Part shown: one piece after another, positions 26,729 through 35,056 of the stretch
Layout of the letters: each line of letters starts with the position of its first letter
How positions within the stretch are numbered: position 1 is the stretch's first letter
Assembly (NCBI RefSeq): GCF_000620505.1
Contig: NZ_JIBC01000004.1
Span: 716,533 to 780,532, forward strand
Direction: 5' to 3'
DNA from: Sulfitobacter sp. 20_GPM-1509m
Lineage (GTDB): Bacteria > Pseudomonadota > Alphaproteobacteria > Rhodobacterales > Rhodobacteraceae
DNA length: 64,000 nucleotides
Made by a program: the position numbers and the translations under genes
Notes under the pieces: model-generated
What the model saw: the letters and a program-made list of their open reading frames with translations, nothing else
The model's database searches: none
Told to the model about the DNA's origin: nothing

Positions 26729-27924
26729 CAAACTCTGTCCTTCTCTGTTTCGCGTCCGAGGTCAAAGCCGCACCGCGCAAGATCATCGTAAGCCGGAGCA
26801 GGCCGCCGGGCCAGAAGCTTGCGCGCCTGCATGTGGACCTTGGCATTGTTGATTGTCTCAACCGCGCACAACCTGTTGCCGGAGAACCTGAAAACCGTGT
26901 CCTCGCCCACGGTGACACTGGTGGCGTCGGGATCGGCCAGCCCCGCGATCTGCAACTTCCAGTCCGCCTGATCGGACCAGAACCACGGCACCTTCGCGTA
27001 AGGCTCCTGCGCACCGTGGACGATGGTCCGGGCAATGGCGCGGGCCTGATCCGTCGCCGCCTGCACGCTTTCAAGGCGCACGTGGTTGCCGGACTCGGGG
27101 TCGGGAAAGGCGCAGCAATCGCCAAGCGCGTAGATCTCCGGATCGGAGGTCCGAAGGAGAGGATCGACCACCACGCCGTTGTCGACGGCAAGCCCTGCGG
27201 CCTCGGCCAGTTCGGTGTTCGGACGCACACCGGCGGCCAACAGCACAAGGTCCGCGTCTATCGTTTCACCACTGGCCAAAACAATGCAGCCGTCGCGCAG
27301 TTCGGTCACGCCATTGCCAAGATGGAACCGGGTGCCGAGCGCTTCGTGCTTGGCCCGAAACCTTTCGGACATCTGGGGCGACAGAACCCGAGACATCAGG
27401 CGCGGCGCCGCCTCGGCGACATGCACCTCATGCCGGCCAGCCCGCGCCACAGCGGCAACTTCCAGCCCGATGAACCCGCCACCGATCACGGCAATGCGGC
27501 GTGTTCCGTTCAGGGCGTCGCGCAGACCTTTCGCCTCCGCAAGGGTTCGCAGACCGAAGGCCCGCCCGATGCCCGGTATCGGCGGGATCAGGTTGCGCGT
27601 TCCGGTCGCGAGAATGAGCCTGTCGTAGGTCAGAGTGTCCTGCCCCACATGGACCCGCCTGGCCGCCCGGTCGATGCCATCGACGCGCCTGCCGGTCCAC
27701 AGGTTGATCGCCTTGCGGTCAAAATAATCTGCAGGACGCAGCGCCAGCCTCTCGGCCTGTCCGGTCTTGAGATAGTCCTTTGACAGGGGCGGCCGCTGGT
27801 AGGGCAGGCCCTCTTCGTCCCCGATCAGCGTGATCGCTCCGCCATGCCCTTCCTGCCGCAGAGAGAGCGCCGCCTGAACGCCGCCCTGCCCCGCGCCGAC
27901 GATGACCACATGCCCGTCGTTCAC
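26728..27924 (-). CDS. Ferredoxin-NAD(P)+ reductase, putidaredoxin-reductase type
   Basis: 398 aa, glutathione-reductase fold. The FAD site is GAGQGGVQAA (about residues 9-18), the NAD(P) site is IGGGFIGLEVAA, and the second FAD motif is IYALGDCC. It has the C-terminal reductase domain of PdR/BphA4 enzymes with FWSDQ. It passes electrons from NAD(P)H to the 2Fe-2S ferredoxin encoded immediately upstream, and so to the P450 at 35057-36247. The GTG start overlaps the ferredoxin stop (GTGA). Confidence 0.92.
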   Translation of the reverse strand: MNDGHVVIVGAGQGGVQAALSLRQEGHGGAITLIGDEEGLPYQRPPLSKDYLKTGQAERLALRPADYFDRKAINLWTGRRVDGIDRAARRVHVGQDTLTYDRLILATGTRNLIPPIPGIGRAFGLRTLAEAKGLRDALNGTRRIAVIGGGFIGLEVAAVARAGRHEVHVAEAAPRLMSRVLSPQMSERFRAKHEALGTRFHLGNGVTELRDGCIVLASGETIDADLVLLAAGVRPNTELAEAAGLAVDNGVVVDPLLRTSDPEIYALGDCCAFPDPESGNHVRLESVQAATDQARAIARTIVHGAQEPYAKVPWFWSDQADWKLQIAGLADPDATSVTVGEDTVFRFSGNRLCAVETINNAKVHMQARKLLARRPAPAYDDLARCGFDLGRETEKDRV

Positions 27925-28244
27925 ACTTGAGTCTCTGGAAGGTGGACGACAAGACCGTCGAGCGCGTCGCTCAGCGTGATCTGGCAGGACAGGCGCGAAG
28001 TCTGACGGACCTCGGCAACCGCACAGTCCAGCATATCAGCCTCGTCGTCCGACCGTGGCCCGGTCCTGGCGAACCATTTATCATCGACATAGCAATGGCA
28101 GGTTGCGCACATCATCCCGCCGCCGCATTCGGCGACGATGCCGTCGATGCCCTGGGCAGCGGCAAGGCTCATCACACTGTCGCCGTTGCGGCCTTCGACG
28201 GTCGTCCTGGTTCCGTCATATTCGATGAACGTCACTTTGATCAT
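27921..28244 (-). CDS. 2Fe-2S ferredoxin, putidaredoxin type
   Basis: 107 aa. Cluster ligands are C40, C46, C49 and C87 (Cx5Cx2C ... C), the adrenodoxin/putidaredoxin pattern. The acidic stretch D66-D73 (DDEADMLD) is the usual docking surface for reductase and P450. It shuttles electrons from the coupled reductase to the CYP199-like P450. It has an AAGGGG ribosome site. It lies 35 bp after the FAH-family gene in a four-gene operon. Confidence 0.94.
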   Translation of the reverse strand: MIKVTFIEYDGTRTTVEGRNGDSVMSLAAAQGIDGIVAECGGGMMCATCHCYVDDKWFARTGPRSDDEADMLDCAVAEVRQTSRLSCQITLSDALDGLVVHLPETQV

Positions 28245-28279
28245 GCCGAGATCCCCTTCTATCCGGACGGGTGCCCGCC

Positions 28280-29131
28280 TCAGACCTGATCGCGGATCGG
28301 GTTCGACAGGGTGCCGATCCCCGAAATCTCGACCTCGACGTTATCACCGTCCTTCATGAACAGCTTGGGCTCGCGGAAGAGGCCTACACCGCTTGGGGTG
28401 CCGGTGGCGATCACGTCGCCGGGCAGCAGTTCGGTCACGATGGACAGGTAGGCGATCAGTTCGGGAATGTTGAAGGCCAGGTCGCTGATCGGCGTCGATT
28501 GCATGACCTCGCCATTCAGCCGCGTCTCCATGGTCTGCGCCGCCGGGTCCGTCAACTCATCCGTCGTGACCAGCCAGGGGCCCATGGCGCCGCTGTCGAC
28601 AAAGTTCTTGCCGGCCCAGAATTGCGAGGTGTGGCGCTGGTAGTCGCGGATCGACCCGTCGTTGAAACAGCTGTAACCCGCGACGTGCTGCATGGCGTCC
28701 GCTTCGGCGATATCACGTCCGGCTGTGCCAATGATCACCGCCAACTCGCCCTCGAAATCGAACCAATCCGAGGCCTTGGGCCGGATCATCGGCTGGCCGT
28801 GCCCGGTGACAGAGGACGGATAGCGCGTGAAAATCGACGGCTTCGCGGGTTTGTCGCGCCCGGTCTCCTGAATATGGGTCATGTAGTTCAGGCCGATGCA
28901 GATGATTTTGTCCGGGTTCGGCACCGGTGAGATCAGCGTGACATCGCCCTCGGCCAGCGCGCCGCCTTGCCCTGCGGCGGCGGCAAGATCGCCCAGCGCC
29001 CCGGCGGCGAGAACCGCGCGCAGGTCAGAATATTTTTGCCGGAACGCCGCGCCCACGTCCTTCAGCTGTCCGTTCTCCGCAACGCCGTACGATGCGATAC
29101 CGTCGGACGTGATATATGAGGCTATGCGCAT
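28280..29131 (-). CDS. Fumarylacetoacetate hydrolase-family enzyme
   Basis: 283 aa. The C-terminal ~210 residues form the FAH fold: ICIGLNYMTHIQE, KPSIFTRYPSSVTG, then DFEGELAVIIG (metal-binding E-x-E type glutamates), GYSCFNDGSIRDYQ and PGDVIATGTPSGVG. Relatives hydrolyse fumarylpyruvate or acylpyruvates, or decarboxylate/isomerise homocatechol cleavage products. Next to an extradiol-type dioxygenase it most likely acts on the ring-opened product. AGGAG lies 7 nt before the ATG. It is first in the operon with ferredoxin, reductase and BKACE, 75 bp from operator-like site B. Confidence 0.9.
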   Translation of the reverse strand: MRIASYITSDGIASYGVAENGQLKDVGAAFRQKYSDLRAVLAAGALGDLAAAAGQGGALAEGDVTLISPVPNPDKIICIGLNYMTHIQETGRDKPAKPSIFTRYPSSVTGHGQPMIRPKASDWFDFEGELAVIIGTAGRDIAEADAMQHVAGYSCFNDGSIRDYQRHTSQFWAGKNFVDSGAMGPWLVTTDELTDPAAQTMETRLNGEVMQSTPISDLAFNIPELIAYLSIVTELLPGDVIATGTPSGVGLFREPKLFMKDGDNVEVEISGIGTLSNPIRDQV

Positions 29132-29205
29132 GTGCTCGCTCCTGATTGACTGTTCGAACTGTTCTTATCGCGGCAAAAACCCGTGGGCGCGTGCCGCTCT
29201 GCAAT

Positions 29206-29222
29206 TGTCCGCTTGGCGGACA
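29206..29222. promoter_or_regulatory. IclR-type operator candidate, site B
   Basis: TGTCCG CTTGG CGGACA, a perfect 6-bp inverted repeat with 5-bp spacer, midway between the divergent FAH-family and iclR starts. It is placed to control both and so to allow autoregulation. Confidence 0.7.
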
Positions 29223-29269
29223 GTGCGCCGCGAACAGGCTTGCCAGACCACCCCGACGCTTCTACCAAA

Positions 29270-30076
29270 GTGGACGACCAGCCAGAGGGAGGCACCGCCA
29301 TTTCAGGGTTCGGATCTGTCAGAGCGCTCGAACGGGGCCTTCAGGTGCTGCAGGCCGTGAACCAGCGTGATGGCCTCAAAGCCGCTGAGGTGGCCGCCGA
29401 AACCGGTATTCCCCGACCGACGGTCTACCGCCTGCTGGAAACGCTGGAAGGGCTGGGTTTTGTCAGCCGCGATCATTCGTCAGAAAAATGGCGACCGACG
29501 CTGAAGTCCAAGTCGCTCAGCTCGGGTTTCCGTGACAAGGACTGGGTTGCGCAAAGCGTGGTGCCCGAGATGGTCCGGCTGGGGAGGGAGATCCTCTGGC
29601 CGCTTGATCTGGTCACCTTCAACGATCACCAGATGGAGATCCGCGAGTCGACGCACAACATCAGCCCCTATTCCATCGATCATGGCATGGTCGGCCTGAA
29701 GCTTCCTGTGCTCGAAACTTCGGGCGGACGGGCCTATCTGGCGTTTTCGCCCGAGGCGGAACGCGAACGCACTCTGGCCGGACTGGAGGCACAGCTTGGC
29801 CTCAGGCGGCCGATCATCCTGCAAGACGGTTCGCTGGACTATATCCTGTCGCAGGCACGCCAGTTGGGCGTCGGATTTCGCAAAGAGGGATTTCGGTCAG
29901 CGACCAAAAGCATCTCTGCCCCCATATTCAGCGGGGACCAGGTGGTCGCCTGCCTGACAATCATCTGGACCGGCAGTGCGCTGACCTTTGATGATGCAAT
30001 CAGGCTTTATCGGGACAGGCTTCTGGAAACGACGCGGCGCATCTCCCGCGAACTGGCCGAGAAAGAAGCGCTCTAG
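29270..30076 (+). CDS. IclR-family transcriptional regulator
   Basis: 268 aa with the GTG start at 29270; a GTG at 29183 would place operator site B inside the gene. The N-terminal winged helix-turn-helix covers about residues 14-75 (KAAEVAAETGIPRPTVYRLLETLEGLGF). The C-terminal ~180 residues form the IclR effector domain (LETSGGRAYLAF, QLGVGFRKEGFRSATKSISAP). IclR proteins of aromatic pathways usually activate in the presence of the pathway acid. The 17-bp inverted repeat found at this promoter recurs at four other promoters of the island, so this is the probable regulator of all of them. Confidence 0.9.
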   Translation: MDDQPEGGTAISGFGSVRALERGLQVLQAVNQRDGLKAAEVAAETGIPRPTVYRLLETLEGLGFVSRDHSSEKWRPTLKSKSLSSGFRDKDWVAQSVVPEMVRLGREILWPLDLVTFNDHQMEIRESTHNISPYSIDHGMVGLKLPVLETSGGRAYLAFSPEAERERTLAGLEAQLGLRRPIILQDGSLDYILSQARQLGVGFRKEGFRSATKSISAPIFSGDQVVACLTIIWTGSALTFDDAIRLYRDRLLETTRRISRELAEKEAL

Positions 30077-30222
30077 ATCAGCCTGCACATGCGAGCCAGT
30101 GACAGGCAGCAGGTCGCCCGATCCGGGCGTGCTGTCGCAGATCATATCCGCCGTCTGGCCAGTCATGGTGCACCGTGAGAAAGTGCGCGACGCACGGGAA
30201 GTCCATGCGTCGCGCACAGGTT

Positions 30223-31230
30223 TCAGTTCGAAGCTTCGGCCTTCTCAAGCTCGGCCTTGAAGGCGTCATAAATGGCCTGGCCGTTCTCGGTCTGCGCGAT
30301 CCAGTCCTGTGTCGCGACCGACATCGCCTCCAGCCATTTCGCGGTCAACGCCTCATCCGGATCAATGACCGTAATCTCGTTCGCGGCCAGGATGCGGTCT
30401 TTCGCCTCGGAGAGGTATTCATCGAAGGATCGACCGAAGCGGTCCGAAAACGCCGCGCCGGACTGTGTATCAATAGCCGCCTTCGCCTTGTCCGACAGGC
30501 CCTCGTATTTGGCCTTGTTCATGATGATCAGCATCGGCGTCGCCCCGAGAGGCAATTCGAGAAAGTGGTTCACGACCCCGCCAGCGCTGAAGGTCTCTAC
30601 CGCCCCCCACTGTGTGAAGGTTCCGGTAATCAACCCGCGACTGAGGCTTTCGGCCATGGTCGGACCCGTAATGCCCCCGACCGGCACCGCGTCGAGCGAC
30701 TTGATGGCGGACAGCATGGTTGGACCCGGTGCGCGGATGTTCTGGCCTTTCAGTTCCGCCGGTTCGCGCATGTCCACGGTGCTCGCCAGCCCGTTCGGCG
30801 ACGATGACATGACCCCGATCAGCTTGAAGTTTTCGTAATCCCCCTTAAGCAGCCCGGCCTCGTACAGCGCCCACATTGCGGCCGATCCGGTCGTTGAATC
30901 CTTCACAAGGAATGGCAGCTCGGCCACCGTTCCCTCGTTAAAGCGACCGGGCGTATAGCCGGGAATTACCCAGGCGATATCCGCCACCCCATCCTCGACC
31001 AGCTTGAGCTGCTGCGCCGGGTTCCGCCCCAATGTCCCGCCGGGGAACATCTGGACATCCAACTCCCCTTCGGAGGCAGCGGAGACATCCGCGGCCCAGG
31101 CCGTAAGGATGTTCTTGGTGATATGCGCCACCGGTGGCTCGAAGCTCGAGAACCGTAGCACTTCGGCACGGGCCGGGACCGCCAGCCCGACCGCAATCGC
31201 GGCCGCCAAGGCGATGTTAATGAGTTTCAT
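30223..31230 (-). CDS. dctP: TRAP transporter substrate-binding protein, DctP type
   Basis: 335 aa from the ATG at 31230, which has AAGGAGG (31236-31242) at ideal spacing. An upstream in-frame start would add 34 residues and hide the signal peptide. The signal peptide covers about residues 1-22 (ends AVPARA). The mature part has the DctP fold (VLRFSSFEPP, HFLELPLGATPMLIIMN). It binds an organic acid in the periplasm and hands it to the DctQ-DctM permease. The substrate is probably the aromatic acid of this island, given the shared operator motif. It lies downstream of the permease genes rather than upstream, with operator-like site C in the gap. Confidence 0.92.
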   Translation of the reverse strand: MKLINIALAAAIAVGLAVPARAEVLRFSSFEPPVAHITKNILTAWAADVSAASEGELDVQMFPGGTLGRNPAQQLKLVEDGVADIAWVIPGYTPGRFNEGTVAELPFLVKDSTTGSAAMWALYEAGLLKGDYENFKLIGVMSSSPNGLASTVDMREPAELKGQNIRAPGPTMLSAIKSLDAVPVGGITGPTMAESLSRGLITGTFTQWGAVETFSAGGVVNHFLELPLGATPMLIIMNKAKYEGLSDKAKAAIDTQSGAAFSDRFGRSFDEYLSEAKDRILAANEITVIDPDEALTAKWLEAMSVATQDWIAQTENGQAIYDAFKAELEKAEASN

Positions 31231-31302
31231 GGTTTCCTCCTTGGTTTTTGTATCCTTCACGATGTCCCCAACCCGTTGGGCGGGCGACGGTCGAGGCGAA
31301 AC

Positions 31303-31319
31303 TGTCCAGCTGTTGGACA
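31303..31319. promoter_or_regulatory. IclR-type operator candidate, site C
   Basis: TGTCCA GCTGT TGGACA, with one more C/G pair outside, 73 bp upstream of dctP on the minus strand. A further inverted repeat, TGTCAT CCA ATGACA (31323-31337), overlaps the end of dctM. Together they suggest that dctP has its own regulated promoter within the operon. Confidence 0.62.
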
Positions 31320-31324
31320 GGGTG

Positions 31325-32626
31325 TCATCCAATGACAGAAGGCAGCCAGAGCGTGAGCGGGGGAAACAGAACCAGCACGATCAGCCGCACGAGATCCGCC
31401 ACCAGGAAGGGCACGATGCCGCGGTAGATCGTGGTAATGCGGATGTCGCGATACATCGAATTCAGCAGCATCACGTTGATCCCGATCGGCGGTGTGATCA
31501 TGCCGATGCCGATCACCACGACGTTGATGATCCCCCACCACACCAGATCATAGCCGAAGCCCTGGATCACCGGGATCACGAAAGGCAGCGTGATGACCAT
31601 CGCCGCGACCTCATCAAAGAACGCGCCAAGGAAGATGTAGAGCAGCAGGATGCAGAAGATCACGGCGACCGGTGAAATGGAGCTTTCGGAGATCAATGAC
31701 ACGATGAACTGCGCGCCGCCCGTCACCGAGACAAAGTAGGAAAAGATCGTCGCGCCGAAGACCATCAGGTAGATCATCGCCGTCGATCCACTGGCCTCGG
31801 CCATCACCCTCAGGAACGTCGCCCGGTCGAGCCGCTTGCGCATCAGCGCGAAGAAGAAGGCGATGACGACTCCAATAGCCGCCGCCTCGTTGACAGTGAA
31901 GATGCCCGAATAGATCCCGCCCAAGACCACCACAGCCAGCAGGATCACCCCCCATGCCCGACAAATGGCCGCAAGCCTTTCGCGCAACGGCAGCTTTTCC
32001 GATTTCGGAGCGGCATCGGGATCGCGCCAGACCGTGACCTGTACGGCGACCGCGTAGAACACCACGGCCAGCATGGCGGGAATGATCGCGGCGCTGAACA
32101 GCTCCAGCACCGATTGTTCTGTCAGAACCGCGTAGAGGATCATCATCGCCGAAGGCGGCACGATAATGCCAAGTGTTCCGCCCGCCGCGATGGCGCCCGA
32201 GGCAAGGCTGGGTCGATAGTTGCGCGACAACATCTCGGGCATTGCGACCCGACCGAAAGTGGCTGTCGTCGCAACACCCGATCCGCAGATCGCCCCGAAA
32301 CCTGCGCTTGCGACAATTGTTGTCGTTGCCAGCCCGCCCCGCCGGTGCCCGAACAGCGCCCCCGCCATATCGTAAACATCCGTCGCCAGCCCTCCGGCGG
32401 CGGCAAGGCTGCCCATCAGCATGAAGAGGGGAATGACCGCAAGGTCGAGCGAGCTCATCGCCGAGGCCGGTTCGCTGGCCATGAGCGACAGCGCCGGCCC
32501 CCAGCCTACGACCTGCGCAAAGCCGGCAACACCGACAAGCGCCATCGAGATGCCGATCGGCACATGCAGTGCGATCAGCAGCATCATGGCGCAAAAGCCC
32601 AGCAGGGCGAGAATCAGAGGGTCCAT
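31325..32626 (-). CDS. dctM: TRAP transporter large permease, DctM type
   Basis: 433 aa, strongly hydrophobic with about a dozen membrane segments. DctM features seen are the start MDPLILALLGFCAMMLLIAL, the segment SEPASAMSSLDLAVIPLFMLMG, GSGVATTATFG and GGTLGIIVPPSAMMILYAVLTEQS. It is the ion-coupled transport subunit working with DctQ and the DctP protein encoded downstream. It follows dctQ by 27 bp in the same direction. Confidence 0.93.
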   Translation of the reverse strand: MDPLILALLGFCAMMLLIALHVPIGISMALVGVAGFAQVVGWGPALSLMASEPASAMSSLDLAVIPLFMLMGSLAAAGGLATDVYDMAGALFGHRRGGLATTTIVASAGFGAICGSGVATTATFGRVAMPEMLSRNYRPSLASGAIAAGGTLGIIVPPSAMMILYAVLTEQSVLELFSAAIIPAMLAVVFYAVAVQVTVWRDPDAAPKSEKLPLRERLAAICRAWGVILLAVVVLGGIYSGIFTVNEAAAIGVVIAFFFALMRKRLDRATFLRVMAEASGSTAMIYLMVFGATIFSYFVSVTGGAQFIVSLISESSISPVAVIFCILLLYIFLGAFFDEVAAMVITLPFVIPVIQGFGYDLVWWGIINVVVIGIGMITPPIGINVMLLNSMYRDIRITTIYRGIVPFLVADLVRLIVLVLFPPLTLWLPSVIG

Positions 32627-32653
32627 GTCAGTCTTCCAAAATACTGGGGTCGG

Positions 32654-33184
32654 TCACGCTGCGGACGTCGTATCGTCATGCGGCAGCGGATCGTCGGTCC
32701 GGTGAAAAAGAGCGATGAGGTCAATGACAAGAACCATTGCCTGCACAAAAGCGGCCAGCCACATCATCACGGCGGCCACGCTCCACCACGGCCAGACCGG
32801 CCAGCCCAGCACCCATGTCCTGTCTCCGCCCGCCTTGAGCGAGGCAGCAAAGGGAACAAATTGCCAGGCGATCATCAGGATGAAGACCAGCGTCAGGCTG
32901 CTCGACAGGACTTCCAGGATATTGTGCACCATGCGCCCGCCAATTGCGCCGAACACCTCGACCCGGATGTTCTGTTTCATCGCGAGGTTGGCGGGGATGC
33001 AGGCGGCGATCACCACCGCCATCACGACGGAGCTGACGTCGTTCACCCCCTGCAACGGGGCCTTGAACAGCCAGCGCAGTAAAACGTCGAGCGAGGTCAT
33101 CAGGGCCAGTATCAGCAGACCGGTGAAGCCCACCAGAGCCAGCGCACGCGCCAGCCCCAATGACCGTTTCCAAACCCAAGTCAT
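32654..33184 (-). CDS. dctQ: TRAP transporter small permease, DctQ type
   Basis: 176 aa with four membrane segments. The conserved small-subunit region LLRWLFKAPLQGVNDVSSVVMAVVIAACIPANLAMKQNIRVE, here quoted only by its ends (LLRWLF to NIRVE), covers about residues 35-75. It partners DctM. It starts 77 bp after the flavin hydroxylase gene on the same strand, so it may share that gene's transcript. I see no operator motif in the gap. Confidence 0.9.
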   Translation of the reverse strand: MTWVWKRSLGLARALALVGFTGLLILALMTSLDVLLRWLFKAPLQGVNDVSSVVMAVVIAACIPANLAMKQNIRVEVFGAIGGRMVHNILEVLSSSLTLVFILMIAWQFVPFAASLKAGGDRTWVLGWPVWPWWSVAAVMMWLAAFVQAMVLVIDLIALFHRTDDPLPHDDTTSAA

Positions 33185-33261
33185 ATAATCTTCTCCCTAT
33201 TCTCTCTTCTCTGGCGCGATCTCCCTCCGCGCTTTGAAGATTCATTCCTGCGGTGCGCGGC

Positions 33262-34854
33262 TCAGACAGGCACGCGATCCTTGTCCACCCGCTGCGCGCC
33301 AGCAAACTGCGCCGTGTAATCTGCAAGCATCTTGTCGACAGCGCGCGGCACAGAGGCTGCGGCGCAATAGCGGTCGGGTCGCACCAGCAACACCTGGTCG
33401 CGATGCGTGCGCAACGGCCGGGCGATAGCCGGATCGGCCAGTGTCAGACCGACACCAGTGCTACCTGTATCGAGTTGCACCTTTGCCAGCGGCAGACCCA
33501 GAAAACTGTCGTCTTTAATGGTCTCAAGCGCCGCCGCACCCGCTGCGTCCTGCGCGATCAGCGCAAACCCCTGCCCAAGCCGGTCGTCCAGCCGCCCACC
33601 AGCGGTGAGCAACGGTTGCGGGATCATCTCGCCCACCAGTGAGGCATCGAACTCCGGTGCTTCCAGTCCCAGAAACAGCCCCGTTTCATAGCGTGGCTTG
33701 GGTTTGAACCGCATGTGGATCAGGTAGTCGCGGACGTTCGGGAAAGGCTCCAGCGCCCTCAGCAGCAGATCGCGAAACGTCACCTGATCGCGCCCCGCAG
33801 GCATCACGATGCTGCCCATGGCGACCGCCAGCTGGATCATGTCCCAAGCGGGCTTGCGACGCTCGTCCGCGTAGCTGTCCAGCACATCACCGGCGCCCCC
33901 TCGGACCATGCAGGCCAGCTTCCACGCCACGTTGTGTGCATCGCGCAGCCCGGCGTTCATCCCCTGCCCGGCAAAGGGCGGCGTCAGATGCGCGGCGTCC
34001 CCCAACAGCAGGACGCGCCCGTCCCGAAACCGCTCGGCCATGCGGGCGTGAAAGGTATAGACCGTACGCCTCAGTATGTCCGCCGGACGCCACGGACGCA
34101 GCGGCGCCATCAGGGTTTCCAGAAAATCATCTGCCAGCACCTGTTCACGTGTTTCACCCGGCAAGAGCATGAATTCGTAGCGTCTGCCGCCATTCGGTGC
34201 GGGTACGCTGACCGTGGGACGCACATCGCTGCAGAAGAACTTGGAAAACAGCGTGTCGTCGGGATCGTTCACCGTATCGACAACGATCCAGTCTTCTTCA
34301 TATGTGTTCCCCGACATCGGGATGCCAAGGGTTTCGCGGATCGGGCTGCGTCCGCCGTCGCAGGCCAGAACCCACTGGGTGCGAATGTGGTGGAACTGAC
34401 CGTCGGCCCCGGCCACGGCCACTGTCGCGTGCCCTTCAGCCTGCTCAATCGCGGTCACTTCTGCATCAAAGCAAAGCGTGGCGGGTGCCAGTTCATTCAG
34501 CCGCGCGCGCAACGCCGCCTCAAGCTCGGGTTGGAAGATGAAGTTCCGCTTGGCAAAGCCGAAGTTGCGCGGCCCCTGCCCCGTCTCGGCAAAGCACTGG
34601 CCGGCATCATCGTAATAGCGTGACCCGTTCCCCTCCATCGGATTGGAGAGATAGCTGCGATCAAGTCCGAACACCTGCAAGGTGCGTGCGCCTTCGTCGT
34701 CGATCACGATGGCCCGCGGCAGGTTCATCGGCCCGGCATCGCGTTCCAACAGCAGGCAATCGACGCCATAGGTCGCCAGCAGGTTCGCAGCCGTCAGTCC
34801 GGTCGGACCGGCGCCGACGATCACCACCGGAACCTCGCTCGGGAAATGTGACAT
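33262..34854 (-). CDS. FAD-dependent aromatic hydroxylase, MhpA-like
   Basis: 530 aa, class A flavin monooxygenase. The FAD GxGxxG motif is IVGAGPTGLTAANLL (about residues 11-25), the DG motif is LACDGGRSPIRETLGI, and the GD motif is LLLGDAAHLTPPFAGQGMNAG. A C-terminal thioredoxin-like extension is typical of phenol and 3-(3-hydroxyphenyl)propionate hydroxylases. It uses NAD(P)H and O2 to add an ortho hydroxyl to a phenolic acid, giving a substrate for ring cleavage. The exact substrate is not readable. AAAGG precedes the ATG. Operator-like site D lies 86 bp upstream. Confidence 0.88.
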   Translation of the reverse strand: MSHFPSEVPVVIVGAGPTGLTAANLLATYGVDCLLLERDAGPMNLPRAIVIDDEGARTLQVFGLDRSYLSNPMEGNGSRYYDDAGQCFAETGQGPRNFGFAKRNFIFQPELEAALRARLNELAPATLCFDAEVTAIEQAEGHATVAVAGADGQFHHIRTQWVLACDGGRSPIRETLGIPMSGNTYEEDWIVVDTVNDPDDTLFSKFFCSDVRPTVSVPAPNGGRRYEFMLLPGETREQVLADDFLETLMAPLRPWRPADILRRTVYTFHARMAERFRDGRVLLLGDAAHLTPPFAGQGMNAGLRDAHNVAWKLACMVRGGAGDVLDSYADERRKPAWDMIQLAVAMGSIVMPAGRDQVTFRDLLLRALEPFPNVRDYLIHMRFKPKPRYETGLFLGLEAPEFDASLVGEMIPQPLLTAGGRLDDRLGQGFALIAQDAAGAAALETIKDDSFLGLPLAKVQLDTGSTGVGLTLADPAIARPLRTHRDQVLLVRPDRYCAAASVPRAVDKMLADYTAQFAGAQRVDKDRVPV

Positions 34855-34939
34855 CTCTTAACCTTTCGTATTGTTCGTGGAACGCGACGCGGGTCTTTTC
34901 AGCCTTTCCCGAGGCGTCGGTCCACGGACGGTCAAAAGC

Positions 34940-34956
34940 TGTTCACTGGACGGACA
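34940..34956. promoter_or_regulatory. IclR-type operator candidate, site D
   Basis: TGTTCA CTGGA CGGACA, 86 bp upstream of the flavin hydroxylase start. One arm position differs between halves, but all fixed bases of TGTyCr-N5-yGrACA are kept. Confidence 0.55.
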
Positions 34957-35056
34957 AAGGATGCCATCCAAGAGACCGTCCTGAGAGTGAAAGAACCTCA
35001 GCACGGGCACGGCCTTCCAGCGTCAGCGGTCATCGGATGGCGCAATCGCGATGGCA